Source: Clostridia bacterium (GTDB lineage: Bacteria; Bacillota; Clostridia; Oscillospirales; Acutalibacteraceae). Taken from it: 63,568 nt of DNA. The stretch spans positions 1-63,568 of the forward strand of contig JAFSDL010000053.1 in assembly GCA_017436285.1 (NCBI GenBank), given 5' to 3'. Below the pieces are notes generated by a model. That model searched no databases and was not told where the DNA came from. It saw only the letters and a list, made by a program, of their open reading frames with translations. Positions 25,967 to 34,732 of the stretch are shown one piece after another; within the stretch, counting starts at the first letter, position 1; every line of letters begins with the position of its first letter. The translations under genes and the position numbers were made by a program.

Positions 25967-26893
25967 TTATTCTTCCATACCAAGCTGTTGCATAAGCTCT
26001 TTTGCTGCATTATAACCAAGCTTTTTCTGACGATTATTCATAGCGGCAATTTCAATGATAATTGCAAGGTTTCTACCGGGCTTGACGGGAATTGTTGTTG
26101 AGGGGATTTTTATTCCGAGAATTGTTGTATATTCATCCTCAAGTCCCAGGCGGTCATAAGCTTTCTGAGGGTCCCAATGTTCAAGCTGAATAACCATATC
26201 TATTTTTTCTGTAAGCTTAACTGCACCAACACCGAAGATGTTACGGGCATTTACGATACCGATACCGCGAAGCTCCATAAAGTGACGGATGTTATCGGGA
26301 GAGCTGCCGACAAGAGTTTTTGAAGAAACCTTTTTGATTTCAACTGCATCGTCTGCAATAAGACGATGACCTCTTTTAATAAGCTCAACTGCGGTTTCAC
26401 TTTTACCCACACCGCTATCACCCAAAATGAGAATACCCTCACCATAAACCTCAACCATAACACCGTGGCGGGTTATGCGCTCTGCAAGCTCTGTTCCCAG
26501 ATAGGAAATAAGGGTTGCGGTAATCTGTGATGTGATTTCTGCAGTTCTCAAAAGCGGAACCTCATATTTCTTTGCAAGCTCCAGCATAACATCGGGGTAA
26601 TAGATGTTGCGGGTGATTATAACTGCAGGGGGCTTGAAGGAAAAGAAAAGCTCAAGGCGCTCTCTTTGTGTTTGTTCATCAAGCTCTTCAAGGTAGCTCA
26701 TTTCCGCAAGGCCGATAAATTCAACCCGCAACGGGTCAAAGAATTTTTCATACCCTGCAAAAAGAAGCCCCGGTCTGTTAATATCCTGAGAACAGATAAC
26801 AAGCTCTGAATCGGGCTTATCGGGCATATATATTTCTTCAAAAGAATGGGTTTTAATAACCTTTCTGAGAGGGACGGAATATTTACCGCTCAA
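25967..26893 (-). CDS. hprK: HPr kinase/phosphorylase
   Basis: Bifunctional sensor that phosphorylates HPr on serine and governs carbon-catabolite repression in Firmicutes. The 308 aa protein contains the P-loop GDSGVGKSETA (about 155-165), the signature MELRGIGIVNARNIFGVGAV and the C-terminal IPVKPGRNLAIIIEIAAMN block. It is first in the operon hprK-glcK-murB-whiA-rluA-type. The TTGGCA-17-TATAAT promoter is 35-60 bases upstream. Confidence 0.97.
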   Translation of the reverse strand: MSGKYSVPLRKVIKTHSFEEIYMPDKPDSELVICSQDINRPGLLFAGYEKFFDPLRVEFIGLAEMSYLEELDEQTQRERLELFFSFKPPAVIITRNIYYPDVMLELAKKYEVPLLRTAEITSQITATLISYLGTELAERITRHGVMVEVYGEGILILGDSGVGKSETAVELIKRGHRLIADDAVEIKKVSSKTLVGSSPDNIRHFMELRGIGIVNARNIFGVGAVKLTEKIDMVIQLEHWDPQKAYDRLGLEDEYTTILGIKIPSTTIPVKPGRNLAIIIEIAAMNNRQKKLGYNAAKELMQQLGMEE

Positions 26894-26927
26894 AATAACT
26901 CCTCCTTTTCTTTATACAATTAAAAAC

Positions 26928-26956
26928 ATTATAAACTATAATTTAAGATATGCCAA
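26928..26956 (-). promoter_or_regulatory. Promoter of the hprK operon
   Basis: On the minus strand TTGGCA (26956-26951) and TATAAT (26933-26928) are 17 bp apart. Confidence 0.8.
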
Positions 26957-27052
26957 TAGGGTTTTTGAATAAATTTAAAAAGTCGCCAGCTACCAGTCGC
27001 CAGAAAGCAACCGTAGAGCACAGGATTGCCTGTGCCGTAGAATAAAATATAA

Positions 27053-27362
27053 GTAACGCGAAGCCTATCCCTCTTTTTTGCTTGCAAAAAGGAGGGGGGA
27101 CCATTCTTGGACAGATAAATTTTCTGATTATGTGAATTTCGGGTAACTTGGCTTCTTTTGGTAATAGTTCGGACGGAATGGTGGGTGGTACTTTCTATAC
27201 TGCTTTACTTGGCTTTGTACCCTCCACCACCCCGATTAAGCTTTTTTACAAAAGAAACAACAGGCACGAAATAAACCAATTCACAAATTACTGTATTCAA
27301 GGGCGGTCCCCCTCCCTAAATTTCCCTTACGGGAAGATTTAAGGAGGATAGCGTTGCATTAC
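27053..27362. mobile_element. Palindromic MITE-like element A
   Basis: About 310 bp bounded by inverted ends: GTAACGCGAAGCCTATCC on the left and GGATAGCGTTGCATTAC on the right. Each end holds an internal hairpin and a run of G or C (GGGGGGACC / GGTCCCCC). The middle contains TTCGGACGGAATGGTGGGTGG, listed here by its GGACGGAATGG core, and a facing CCACCACCCCG. No transposase is encoded and the open frame inside (27148-27342) is not coding. It ends eight bases from the stop codon of the XRE gene. Confidence 0.8.
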
Positions 27363-27369
27363 TTTTACT

Positions 27370-27594
27370 TTATTTCTTGGGTAAGGGTTTTGGTGTATCT
27401 GTAAAGCCTAAAAGATAATCGGCACTAACATTATAATATTCGCATAGTGTGATTAAATGGTGTATAGGCATTTTGGATTCACCGGTTTCGTATCGGCTAT
27501 ATACTTTTTGTGAAGTAAATAAAATTTGCGCTACTTGTGTTTGGTTCAGGTCTGCATCTTGTCTTAAATCTTTAATTCGTTGTCTGTATTTCAT
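27370..27594 (-). CDS. XRE-family helix-turn-helix regulator
   Basis: The 74 aa protein is one Cro/C1-type HTH domain: LRQDADLNQTQVAQILF (helix 2) and TSQKVYSRYETGESKMP (recognition helix), ending YNVSADYLLGFTD. It is homologous to the regulator at 34477. A start with a GGTGA site faces a divergent promoter region containing two exact copies of ACATTAGTACAA (27620 and 27644), likely its own operators. No gene lies next to that divergent promoter, unlike the second XRE locus. Confidence 0.9.
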   Translation of the reverse strand: MKYRQRIKDLRQDADLNQTQVAQILFTSQKVYSRYETGESKMPIHHLITLCEYYNVSADYLLGFTDTPKPLPKK

Positions 27595-27619
27595 AAATAT
27601 TCACCTCACTACTATTTTA

Positions 27620-27669
27620 CATTAGTACAAAAATGTGGTATTGACATTAGTACAACTTAGTGGTAAAAT
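27620..27669 (+). promoter_or_regulatory. Divergent promoter with direct-repeat operator
   Basis: TTGACA (27641-27646) and TAAAAT (27664-27669) are 17 bp apart on the plus strand. The 12-mer ACATTAGTACAA occurs at 27620-27631 and 27644-27655, the second overlapping the -35 box. The plus-strand transcript would run into repeat DNA and then the ileS leader; no frame is seen there. Confidence 0.65.
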
Positions 27670-27752
27670 ATATTTAAAGCAAGGCTCCTGTTGTTGCGAC
27701 ACAAACCACTGTCCCTCTACTCGTTAACTCGGGTAGGGGGATGGTGGCTATT

Positions 27753-27786
27753 AAGTTGAAAATTGAAAGTGGAAAATTGAAAGTTC
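27753..27786. repeat. Heptamer-phased tract
   Basis: Five consecutive 7-mers: AAGTTGA, AAATTGA, AAGTGGA, AAATTGA, AAGTTCA. It borders a GGGTCTGTGACGC core on its right, the same arrangement as the complete element at 28337. Confidence 0.75.
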
Positions 27787-27870
27787 AGGGTCTGTGACGC
27801 TATTATTATGAGCGTAGCGAATAACAAGGTTCTGTCGCAGACAGGTTCTTATAAAAATGCACTATTGTAG

Positions 27871-27976
27871 TTTGTTCTGCGGTATAGGCAAGCCTATACC
27901 TTACGGTTACACTCCTATCTGACATATTTACTTAAACCATCAAACCCGTAAGGCACTGGCTTGCCTGTGCCACAGA
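27871..27976. repeat. REP/BIME-like inverted doublet
   Basis: Left unit GGTATAGGCAAGCCTATACC followed by TTACGG; right unit CCGTAAGGCACTGGCTTGCC continuing to TGTGCC. The two palindromes face each other. A single related palindrome lies at 27009-27042. To the right, 27981-28000 (GTAAAAGTAACGCGAAGCT) matches a MITE end, and 28007-28025 carries the palindrome also seen near 675. Confidence 0.75.
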
Positions 27977-28066
27977 AAATGTAAAAGTAACGCGAAGCTA
28001 TTAAAATGTTTGGAAGCGAAGCTTCCCCGACATTCCTCACGCCGAATTCCGAATTCAAAAAAACTC

Positions 28067-28095
28067 TTGCAATATTTGTAAATCTATGGTATTAT
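28067..28095 (+). promoter_or_regulatory. Promoter of the ileS T-box transcript
   Basis: TTGCAA (28067-28072) and TATTAT (28090-28095) with 17-bp spacing, just before the T-box leader. Confidence 0.75.
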
Positions 28096-28101
28096 GCTTT
28101 C

Positions 28102-28335
28102 TGTATGAAAAGGCATTGACGGAGACAGTAGCTCTTTTGCTGAAATAAGCGAGTCGGGGATGGTGTAAGCCCGATAGGATGCAGAGATGTCGAATATCAC
28201 TCCTGAGCCGAGAGCTGAATTTTCAGTAAGCTTCTCCGGTTGTTCACCGTTATAGAGCAACGTATGATGGTACGGTTAATATAGGTGGTTGCAAAGTATG
28301 TCTTTGTCCTGTATTACAGGGCGAGGATTTTTTAT
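28102..28335 (+). promoter_or_regulatory. T-box leader of ileS
   Basis: The leader has the T-box order: GGAGACAGTAGC at the start, stem I with a plausible specifier ATC followed by A (in GAATATCACTCC), a GAGAGCTGAA segment, and a late TAGGTGGTTGC (28282-28292) that supplies the TGGT needed to pair with an ACCA tRNA end. The last hairpin before TTTTTTA (about 28306-28333) is terminator-like. The T-box core departs from the canonical GGGTGGTACCGCG, so confidence is slightly lower than for alaS. Confidence 0.8.
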
Positions 28336-28336
28336 T

Positions 28337-28447
28337 AATTGAAAGTTGCAAGTTGAAAGTTGAAAGTTTCGGGACCTGCGGTCAGCATTATAATAGCGTC
28401 GCAGACCCTTAATTTTCCATTTTCCATTTGCCACTTGCCATTTTATT
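28337..28447. repeat. Heptamer-bounded element (complete copy)
   Basis: The left edge is a forward 7-bp-period tract (AAGTTGC, AAGTTGA, AAGTTGA, AAGTTTC; 28343-28370). The core is GGGACCTGCGGTCAGC...GCGTCGCAGACCC around ATTATAAT. The right edge is an inverted 7-bp tract (TTTTCCA, TTTTCCA, TTTGCCA, CTTGCCA). It lies between the T-box terminator and the ileS ribosome-binding site, so it is within the mRNA leader. Confidence 0.75.
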
Positions 28448-28464
28448 ATTTGGAGGTAAAGTCA

Positions 28465-31400
28465 ATGTACGATCCTATTTCCCCCAACGTGAATTTCGTT
28501 GAGCAGGAAAAGAAGATTGAAGAGTTCTGGAGAGAGCATAAAATCTTCGAAAAGAGCATTGAGGACAGAAAAGACGGAACACCCTATGTGTTCTATGATG
28601 GTCCTCCCACTGCTAACGGAAAGCCACATATCGGTCACGTTCTTACCCGCGTTATTAAAGATATGATTCCCCGTTACCGCACAATGAAAGGCTGTATGGT
28701 TCCCAGAAAAGCAGGTTGGGATACTCACGGTCTTCCCGTTGAGCTTGAGGTTGAAAAAATGCTCGGTCTTGACGGCAAAGAGCAGATTGAAGAATATGGT
28801 CTTGAACCCTTTATCGGTCACTGTAAAGAAAGCGTTTGGAAATACAAAGGTATGTGGGAGGATTTCTCACGCACAGTTGGTTTCTGGGCAGATATGGATG
28901 ACCCTTATGTAACATATCATAATGAATTCATCGAATCAGAGTGGTGGGCACTTAAGCAGATTTATGAGAAAAATCTTCTCTATAAAGGCTTCAAAATCGT
29001 TCCTTATTGCCCTCGTTGCGGAACTCCTCTTTCTTCTCACGAGGTGGCACAAGGTTATAAAACTGTTAAGGAGCGTTCAGCAGTTGTTCGCTTTAAGGTT
29101 GTTGGCGAGGATGCATATTTCCTTGCTTGGACAACAACTCCCTGGACACTCCCCTCAAACGTTGCTCTTTGCGTAAACCCTGTTGATGTTTATGTAAAGG
29201 TTAAGGCAGCAGACGGCTTCACATATTATATGGCAGAGGCACTTCTCGACAAGGTTCTCGGCAAGCTTGCAACAGAGGATGCTCCCGCTTACGAAATTCT
29301 TGAAAGCTACAAGGGTATCGACCTTGAGGGCAAGGAATACGAGCCTCTCTTCAGCTATGTTAAGCCTATCTGCGATAAGCAGAACAAAAAAGGCTTCTTC
29401 ATTACTGCAGATAACTATGTAACAATGACTGACGGTACAGGTATTGTTCATATTGCTCCCGCATTCGGTGAGGATGACGCCAAGGTCGGCAGAAAATATG
29501 ACCTTCCCTTTGTTCAGCTTGTTGACGGTAAGGGTGAAATGGCAGAGCCCACACCTTATGCAGGTACTTTTGTTAAGGATGCGGATAAATTAGTTCTTAT
29601 TGACCTTGAAAAAGCAGGTCTTCTTTTCGATGCTCCCAAATTCGAGCACGAATATCCTCATTGCTGGAGATGTAACACACCTCTCATTTACTACGCAAGA
29701 GAATCCTGGTTTATCAAAATGACAGAGGTTAAGGATGACCTTATCAGAAATAACAATACAATTAACTGGATTCCCGAAAGCATCGGTAAGGGTCGTTTCG
29801 GCGACTGGCTCCAGAATGTTCAGGACTAGGGTATTTCCCGTAACAGATATTGGGGTACGCCTCTCAACATCTGGGAATGTGAATGTGGCTGTCGTCATTC
29901 AATCGGTTCTATTGAGGAGCTTAAATCAATGAGCGATAACTGCCCCGATGATATTGAGCTTCACAGACCCTTTATTGATGCAGTAACAATCAAATGTCCC
30001 GATTGCGGTAAGGAAATGAAGCGCGTTCCCGAGGTTATTGACTGTTGGTTTGACTCAGGCGCAATGCCCTTTGCTCAGCATCACTATCCCTTTGAAAATA
30101 AAGAGCTTTTCGAGGCACAGTTCCCTGCAGATTTCATTTCCGAGGCAGTTGACCAGACTCGTGGATGGTTCTATTCTCTTCTTGCAATTTCAACCCTCAT
30201 TTTCAACAAAGCACCCTATAAGAACGTTATTGTTTTAGGTCACGTTCAGGATGAAAACGGTCAGAAAATGAGTAAATCCAAGGGTAACGCAGTTGACCCC
30301 TTTGATGCACTTGAAAGCTACGGTGCAGATGCTATCCGTTGGTATTTCTATACAAACTCTGCTCCCTGGCTTCCCAACCGCTTCCACGGTAAAGCAGTTG
30401 TTGAGGGTCAGCGTAAGTTTATGAGCACACTCTGGAACACCTATTCCTTCTATGTGCTCTATGCTAACATTGATAAATTTGACCCCACTAAGTATAATAT
30501 TGACGATTGCAAGCTTTCCGTAATGGATAAATGGCTTCTTTCAAAGCTCAATTCAATGGTTAAGGCAGTTGATAGTAACCTTGCTAACTACCGCATCCCC
30601 GAGGCTGCAAAGGCTCTTCAGGAATTTACCGATGAAATGAGTAACTGGTATGTTCGCCGTGGCAGAGAGCGCTATTGGGTACAGGGTATTACAGAGGATA
30701 AAACTGCTGCTTATATGACCCTTTACACAGCCCTTGTTACAACTGCAAAAACTGCCGCTCCTATGATTCCCTTTATGGCAGAGGCAATTTACAGAAACCT
30801 TGTTTGTAATGTTGATAAATCTGCTCCCGAAAGCGTGCATCTTTGCGAATTCCCTGAAATTCAGGAGAATCTTATTGATGCAGAGCTTGAAAAGAATATG
30901 GATGAGGTTGTAAGCATTGTTGTTCTCGGCAGAGCTGCAAGAAACGGTTCAAATATCAAAAACCGTCAGCCTCTTAACACAATGTATGTTCAGAGCGATA
31001 AAAAGGTAGAGGGCTACTTTACCGATATTATCCGCGAAGAGCTTAATGTTAAGAATGTTGATTTCGTTGATGATGCTTCAGGCTTTGTTTCCTATATCTT
31101 CAAGCCTCAGCTTAAAACCCTAGGCCCGAAATATGGTAAGCAGTTAGGCGAAATCAGAGCTGCAATGGCAGAGCTTGATTCCTCTGCAAAGGCAACTCTT
31201 GATGCAGATGGAAAGCTTGTTCTCAACCTTGTGAGTGGTGATGTTGAGCTTACTCACGATGATATTCTTCTTGAAACAAAGCAGAAGGAGGGCGTGTTCA
31301 CAGTTTCTGACAGAGGCGTTACTGTTGCGCTTGATACAGAGCTTACTCCCGAGCTTATTGAAGAGGGCTTTGTGAAAGAGCTTATCAGTAAGATTCAGAC

Positions 31401-31608
31401 AATGAGAAAGGATTCTGACTTTAATGTTATGGACAGAATCAATGTTACTCTCTCAGGCAACGATAAGCTTTTCGGAATTGCTAAAAACAACGAAGCAACA
31501 ATTTCAACAGTTGTTCTTTCTGATTCTATTTCCGATGGCGATGGTGTAAACGGAAAAGAATGGGATATCAACGGCGAAAAGGTTACAATTTCAGTTGAAA
31601 GAGTATAA
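28465..31608 (+). pseudogene. ileS: Isoleucyl-tRNA synthetase (type 2) with one in-frame amber codon
   Basis: Charges tRNA-Ile. The frame from 28465 (after TGGAGGT, eight bases upstream) to TAA at 31606 encodes 1047 codons, the length of eukaryote-like type-2 IleRS. The HIGH motif is PHIGHVL, the KMSKS motif is QKMSKSKG, and zinc-type cysteines are in CPDCGKE. Codon 455 (29827-29829) is TAG, in NVQD*GISRNRYWG, where the family has Trp (DWGISRNRYWG), so a single G-to-A change (TGG to TAG) explains it. Everything after remains in frame and conserved. It may be a real null allele, a suppressed codon, or a sequence error. If stopped, only the first 454 residues are made; a restart at 29929 is possible but would lack the HIGH domain. 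Confidence 0.9.
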
Positions 31609-31631
31609 TTAATAATTGCTTTTATAAAGCG

Positions 31632-31662
31632 TAAAAAGAAGGTTCGTTCGAGCCTTCTTTTT
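31632..31662 (+). terminator. Terminator of ileS
   Basis: AAGAAGGTTCG hairpin pairing with CGAGCCTTCTT, followed by TTTATTTT. Confidence 0.85.
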
Positions 31663-31684
31663 ATTTTGGCAAACAATATACACA

Positions 31685-31713
31685 TTGACGAATTAAAATA
31701 AAATTGTTATCAT
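31685..31713 (+). promoter_or_regulatory. Promoter of the CAP-domain surface gene
   Basis: TTGACG (31685-31690) and TATCAT (31708-31713) with 17-bp spacing. Confidence 0.7.
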
Positions 31714-31744
31714 ATAAATAAGAACTAATTAATGAGGTGAGTGT

Positions 31745-33820
31745 ATGAAGCGTATATTATCATTGCTTATGTCCTTGGTTTTTGCAGTTGGACTGCTTGG
31801 TTCAATGCCATTTCTAAATAAGTATGAAATAAGTGGTGGTATAACTGCAGTTGCTGCAGATGAACAATACACTTTTAACACAATTAAGGGCGGTTCAACA
31901 AAAACCTATTTTGTTGATTATGATGTAACAATAAATGTTTTTGGAAGAGATAATTGCTATAATACCCAATCATTACTTCAAAAAATTATTGAATTGGATA
32001 TTGATGAGATGCAGGGCGTCAAGGTCAATTTTATTGATATTGACCGGAATTCAAAGGCTGATATAGAAGCTTTTGCAAATCTTTTTGAGGAGTCTTATAT
32101 AGATTTTTGTTATGATACCGGCACTACTGCTAATAGTGTGATGTGGAGCTATGCCCAGTCAGTTGCCTCCAATGGTTCTGTAACTCTTCCTGTGGTAGCT
32201 TTTATAAATGGTGATGGTAGTATCAGAAATGTTACCTCAGGCACATTATCAGATTTTTATCTGTTGGGTATAATTAATGGTAACGAAGCTGTTGATGAAA
32301 CAATAAGCTTTGATATTACCGGAATTGAAAATTACACCTATGCAAAATCAGTTTTCAACCAAATTAATTCCTTGAGAAGTTCTTTGGGCCTGGATGAGTT
32401 GACATTGGATAAAAATCTTATGGAAATCGCAATGCAACGTGCCGCAGAAATTTCTGTTTTCTATTCTCATACAAGACCGAATGATACATCCTGCTTCAGC
32501 TTTTCAGTAGCTGGAAATGTACGTGGTGAAAATATTGCCAGCGGATATACTTCTCCTGAAGATGTTATGTACGGATGGACCAATTCAAGCGGGCATTATG
32601 CAAATATGGTTAATTCCGGTTATAATGCAGTTGGTGTGGGGTGCTTTAAGGCATCAGACGGAACGCTTTGTTGGGTACAATACTTTTCAGGTGGTTCAAC
32701 TCCACAGAGTGCAATTATAATCGGTTCTGAAAAAATCACACGAACAATTACCGCAAAGGTGAAAAATCTGGATTTCAGCATAGTAAATAACCTTGCAGAT
32801 GCTTCCGTAGCAAAAGCAGGCGATAGTGTTGAATTTGGTGTTATTAACAGAAATGTAGGTTTTACTTATCAGACTCAGGAGCTTTCTTCTTCGGATTTTA
32901 CATTTAAAAGCTCAGATGAAGATGTTGTTGAAATAAACAGTAGTGGTGCGGGTATTGTTAAAGGCAATGGTACTACTGAAATAACTGCAACCTTAAAAAG
33001 CAACACGGATTTTGTAGTTTCACAAAAAGTAACTGTCGGGCATACACATTCATTTACGCACTATTATTCCAATAACGATGCAACCTGTGCTTCTGACGGT
33101 ACTAAAACTGCTTATTGCGATTACTACGGATGCACAGAGCAGGATGTTATAAAGGATAAGGGCACAAGATTAGCACATAGCTATGTGTGGACTACAACAA
33201 AAAAAGCAACAGTTTATTCTGAAGGTAAAAAGCAGAAGGAATGCTCTGTATGCGGTTATGTTACAAAAACTGTAGCAATCGACCAGCTTAAATGCTCCAA
33301 GCCTACCTTGAAATCAATTGAAAATACCGAGTATGGTGTTTTAACAAAATGGGGCAAGGTAAAGGGTGCAGACAGATACAGAGTTTATCGCAAAACAAGT
33401 AAAACCGAATGGGAATATATCGGCTACACAACAAATACCTACTATACAGATAAAACTGCAAAATCAGGCACAAAGTATTATTATGCGGTAAAAGCAATAA
33501 ACGAAGCCGGTTCTTCCTCCCGCTCAGGCGCACTTTCAAAATATTACCTTGCAGACCCGACCTTGAACACACCTTCAAGCACATCAAAGGGTATAGGTCT
33601 CAGATGGTCTGAGGTTAAAGGTGCGGAAGGCTATATTATCTACCGCAAAACAGGTAGCGGAAGCTACAGTAGGCTTAAGGTGGAAAAGGGTGCTTCAAAT
33701 GTTACTTACAGAGATACCACCGCCAAGAAGGGGAAGAAATACACCTACAAGGTTAAAGCTTATTACAGTAAAACCTATAGTGCGTATTCAAATACTAAAA
33801 CAATAACAGATAAATATTGA
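31745..33820 (+). CDS. Secreted CAP/SCP-domain protein with fibronectin-III-like C-terminus
   Basis: The 691 aa protein has a signal peptide (residues 1-37, ending near VAA). A thioredoxin-like segment follows (about 50-185: INVFGRDNC, LPVVAFINGDGS). Then comes a CAP/SCP domain (about 200-325: VFNQINSLRSSLGLDEL, HTRPNDTSCF, GENIASGY, GWTNSSGHYANM), an Ig-like strand region, and two His-Cys-CxxC units (about 440-515). Two Fn3-like modules end in SNTKTITDKY. It starts after GAGGTGAG. The last modules and the 3' hairpin are shared with the next two large genes. CAP proteins are often adhesins or toxins; no role is shown here. Confidence 0.88.
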   Translation: MKRILSLLMSLVFAVGLLGSMPFLNKYEISGGITAVAADEQYTFNTIKGGSTKTYFVDYDVTINVFGRDNCYNTQSLLQKIIELDIDEMQGVKVNFIDIDRNSKADIEAFANLFEESYIDFCYDTGTTANSVMWSYAQSVASNGSVTLPVVAFINGDGSIRNVTSGTLSDFYLLGIINGNEAVDETISFDITGIENYTYAKSVFNQINSLRSSLGLDELTLDKNLMEIAMQRAAEISVFYSHTRPNDTSCFSFSVAGNVRGENIASGYTSPEDVMYGWTNSSGHYANMVNSGYNAVGVGCFKASDGTLCWVQYFSGGSTPQSAIIIGSEKITRTITAKVKNLDFSIVNNLADASVAKAGDSVEFGVINRNVGFTYQTQELSSSDFTFKSSDEDVVEINSSGAGIVKGNGTTEITATLKSNTDFVVSQKVTVGHTHSFTHYYSNNDATCASDGTKTAYCDYYGCTEQDVIKDKGTRLAHSYVWTTTKKATVYSEGKKQKECSVCGYVTKTVAIDQLKCSKPTLKSIENTEYGVLTKWGKVKGADRYRVYRKTSKTEWEYIGYTTNTYYTDKTAKSGTKYYYAVKAINEAGSSSRSGALSKYYLADPTLNTPSSTSKGIGLRWSEVKGAEGYIIYRKTGSGSYSRLKVEKGASNVTYRDTTAKKGKKYTYKVKAYYSKTYSAYSNTKTITDKY

Positions 33821-33828
33821 TTAACAAG

Positions 33829-33869
33829 TCGGACAGTCACAAATTTATTTGAAATTTGTGACTGTCCGA
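33829..33869. terminator. 3' hairpin of surface gene 1
   Basis: An 18-bp perfect stem TCGGACAGTCACAAATTT/AAATTTGTGACTGTCCGA eight bases past the stop codon. The identical stem follows surface gene 2. The T-run after it is weak (TGACTTTTG). Confidence 0.65.
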
Positions 33870-33900
33870 TGACTTTTGTCAAATTTGTTTTCTGAATAAA

Positions 33901-34375
33901 GTAAAGGTATCGCGAAGCCTATCATCCCTGTTTGCCCTAAAGGCAAATAGGGAGGGGGACCGTTCTTCGTTGGGTAAATCATAACATTGTGTGAAATTCG
34001 GGTGTTGTGTTTTTTAACTGATACAGTTCGGGCGGAATGGTGGTGGGTAGCCACGTGCCCTCTTTACATCGTTGATGAGGGGTAATTAGTTGGGTCGGGT
34101 CTTGACCCGACCGCAAGTTTTTGTGAAGATTTATTTTGCGGAACGGTCAAGACCGTTCCCTACGGTTGTACTGAATATATAAAATCATAACAACAACTTT
34201 ATTACAGTTTCGCCTATAGCGAAATGACGCTCGACACTCGCGTCAAGAACCACCCACCACCCGACCAACTGTATTTTTGTTTTTTGCTTTCGGACTCGTT
34301 TGGGACTTTATTGGTAAATATAAAAATCAAAAGGTGGTCCCCACGCCTTTGAAAGGCAGGCGAGAACCACCAACA
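33901..34375. mobile_element. Palindromic MITE-like element B (composite)
   Basis: The left end GCGAAGCCTATCATCCCTG, with an internal TTTGCC...GGCAAA hairpin and AGGGGGACCG, matches elements A, C and D. It continues with TTCGGGCGGAATGGTGGTGGG and a facing CCACCCACCACCC at about 34250-34265. A second palindromic doublet (34091-34164) sits inside. The right end is unclear; a GGTGGTCC...GGACCACC-like hairpin at 34334-34372 may be its remains. No gene is seen in 33870-34438. Confidence 0.65.
34091..34164. repeat. GTCGGGTC palindromic doublet, copy 1
   Basis: GGTCGGGTCTTGACCCGACC followed by GCAAG, then an AT-rich spacer, TTGCGGAACGGTCAAGACCG and TTCCCTAC. Both arms are palindromes. A second copy is at 43664-43740. 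It is nested in MITE B. Confidence 0.7.
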
Positions 34376-34431
34376 ACGTTATTGCACCAAATTTACTTGT
34401 TCTTTTCACCTGACCGATAGCTTTTGCATTA

Positions 34432-34481
34432 AATAAAAATAACCCTTGAGCTTTCCGTTAATTGAAAGACCAAGGGTTATT
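34432..34481 (-). terminator. Terminator of the second XRE gene
   Basis: AATAACCCTT pairs with AAGGGTTATT (ends at 34439 and 34481), enclosing an inner CTTTC/GAAAG stem. On the minus strand it is followed by TTTTTATTT. Confidence 0.8.
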
Positions 34482-34689
34482 TGTATGTTCTCTTTTTATC
34501 GGTAATACCCAGAATATAATCAATACTGATATCATAATATTTTGCAAGCTTTATTAAAACCTCGGTGGGTACATCCCGCAGACCTAATTCGTATCGTGAA
34601 TAACAAACCTGGGAACAACAAAGATATTCTGCAAGGTCTTTTTGTAAAAGATCCGAATCCTCACGCAACTCGCGAATACGCCTGTACAT
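34477..34689 (-). CDS. XRE-family helix-turn-helix regulator
   Basis: The 70 aa single-domain HTH protein has LREDSDLLQKDLAEYLCC (helices 1-2), SQVCYSRYELGLRDVP (recognition helix) and YYDISIDYILGITDKK at the end. It resembles the regulator at 27370. It is transcribed away from the large surface gene at 34809. A 13-bp inverted repeat straddles that gene's -35 box, so this protein is the obvious candidate repressor of both. A GAAGGTGAT site lies upstream of the ATG. Confidence 0.9.
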   Translation of the reverse strand: MYRRIRELREDSDLLQKDLAEYLCCSQVCYSRYELGLRDVPTEVLIKLAKYYDISIDYILGITDKKRTYK

Positions 34690-34732
34690 ATTACCATCAC
34701 CTTCAGAAATATACTATATAAACAGTATAAAC

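Noticed and set aside
27148-27342. Small open frame inside MITE A
   Set aside because: It follows the palindromic element with no ribosome-binding site, and equivalent frames in the other copies differ.
28465-31608. Reassigned TAG codon (alternative genetic code)
   Set aside because: glmS ends with TAG directly after its canonical C-terminus and no other gene contains an internal TAG, so TAG is read as stop.
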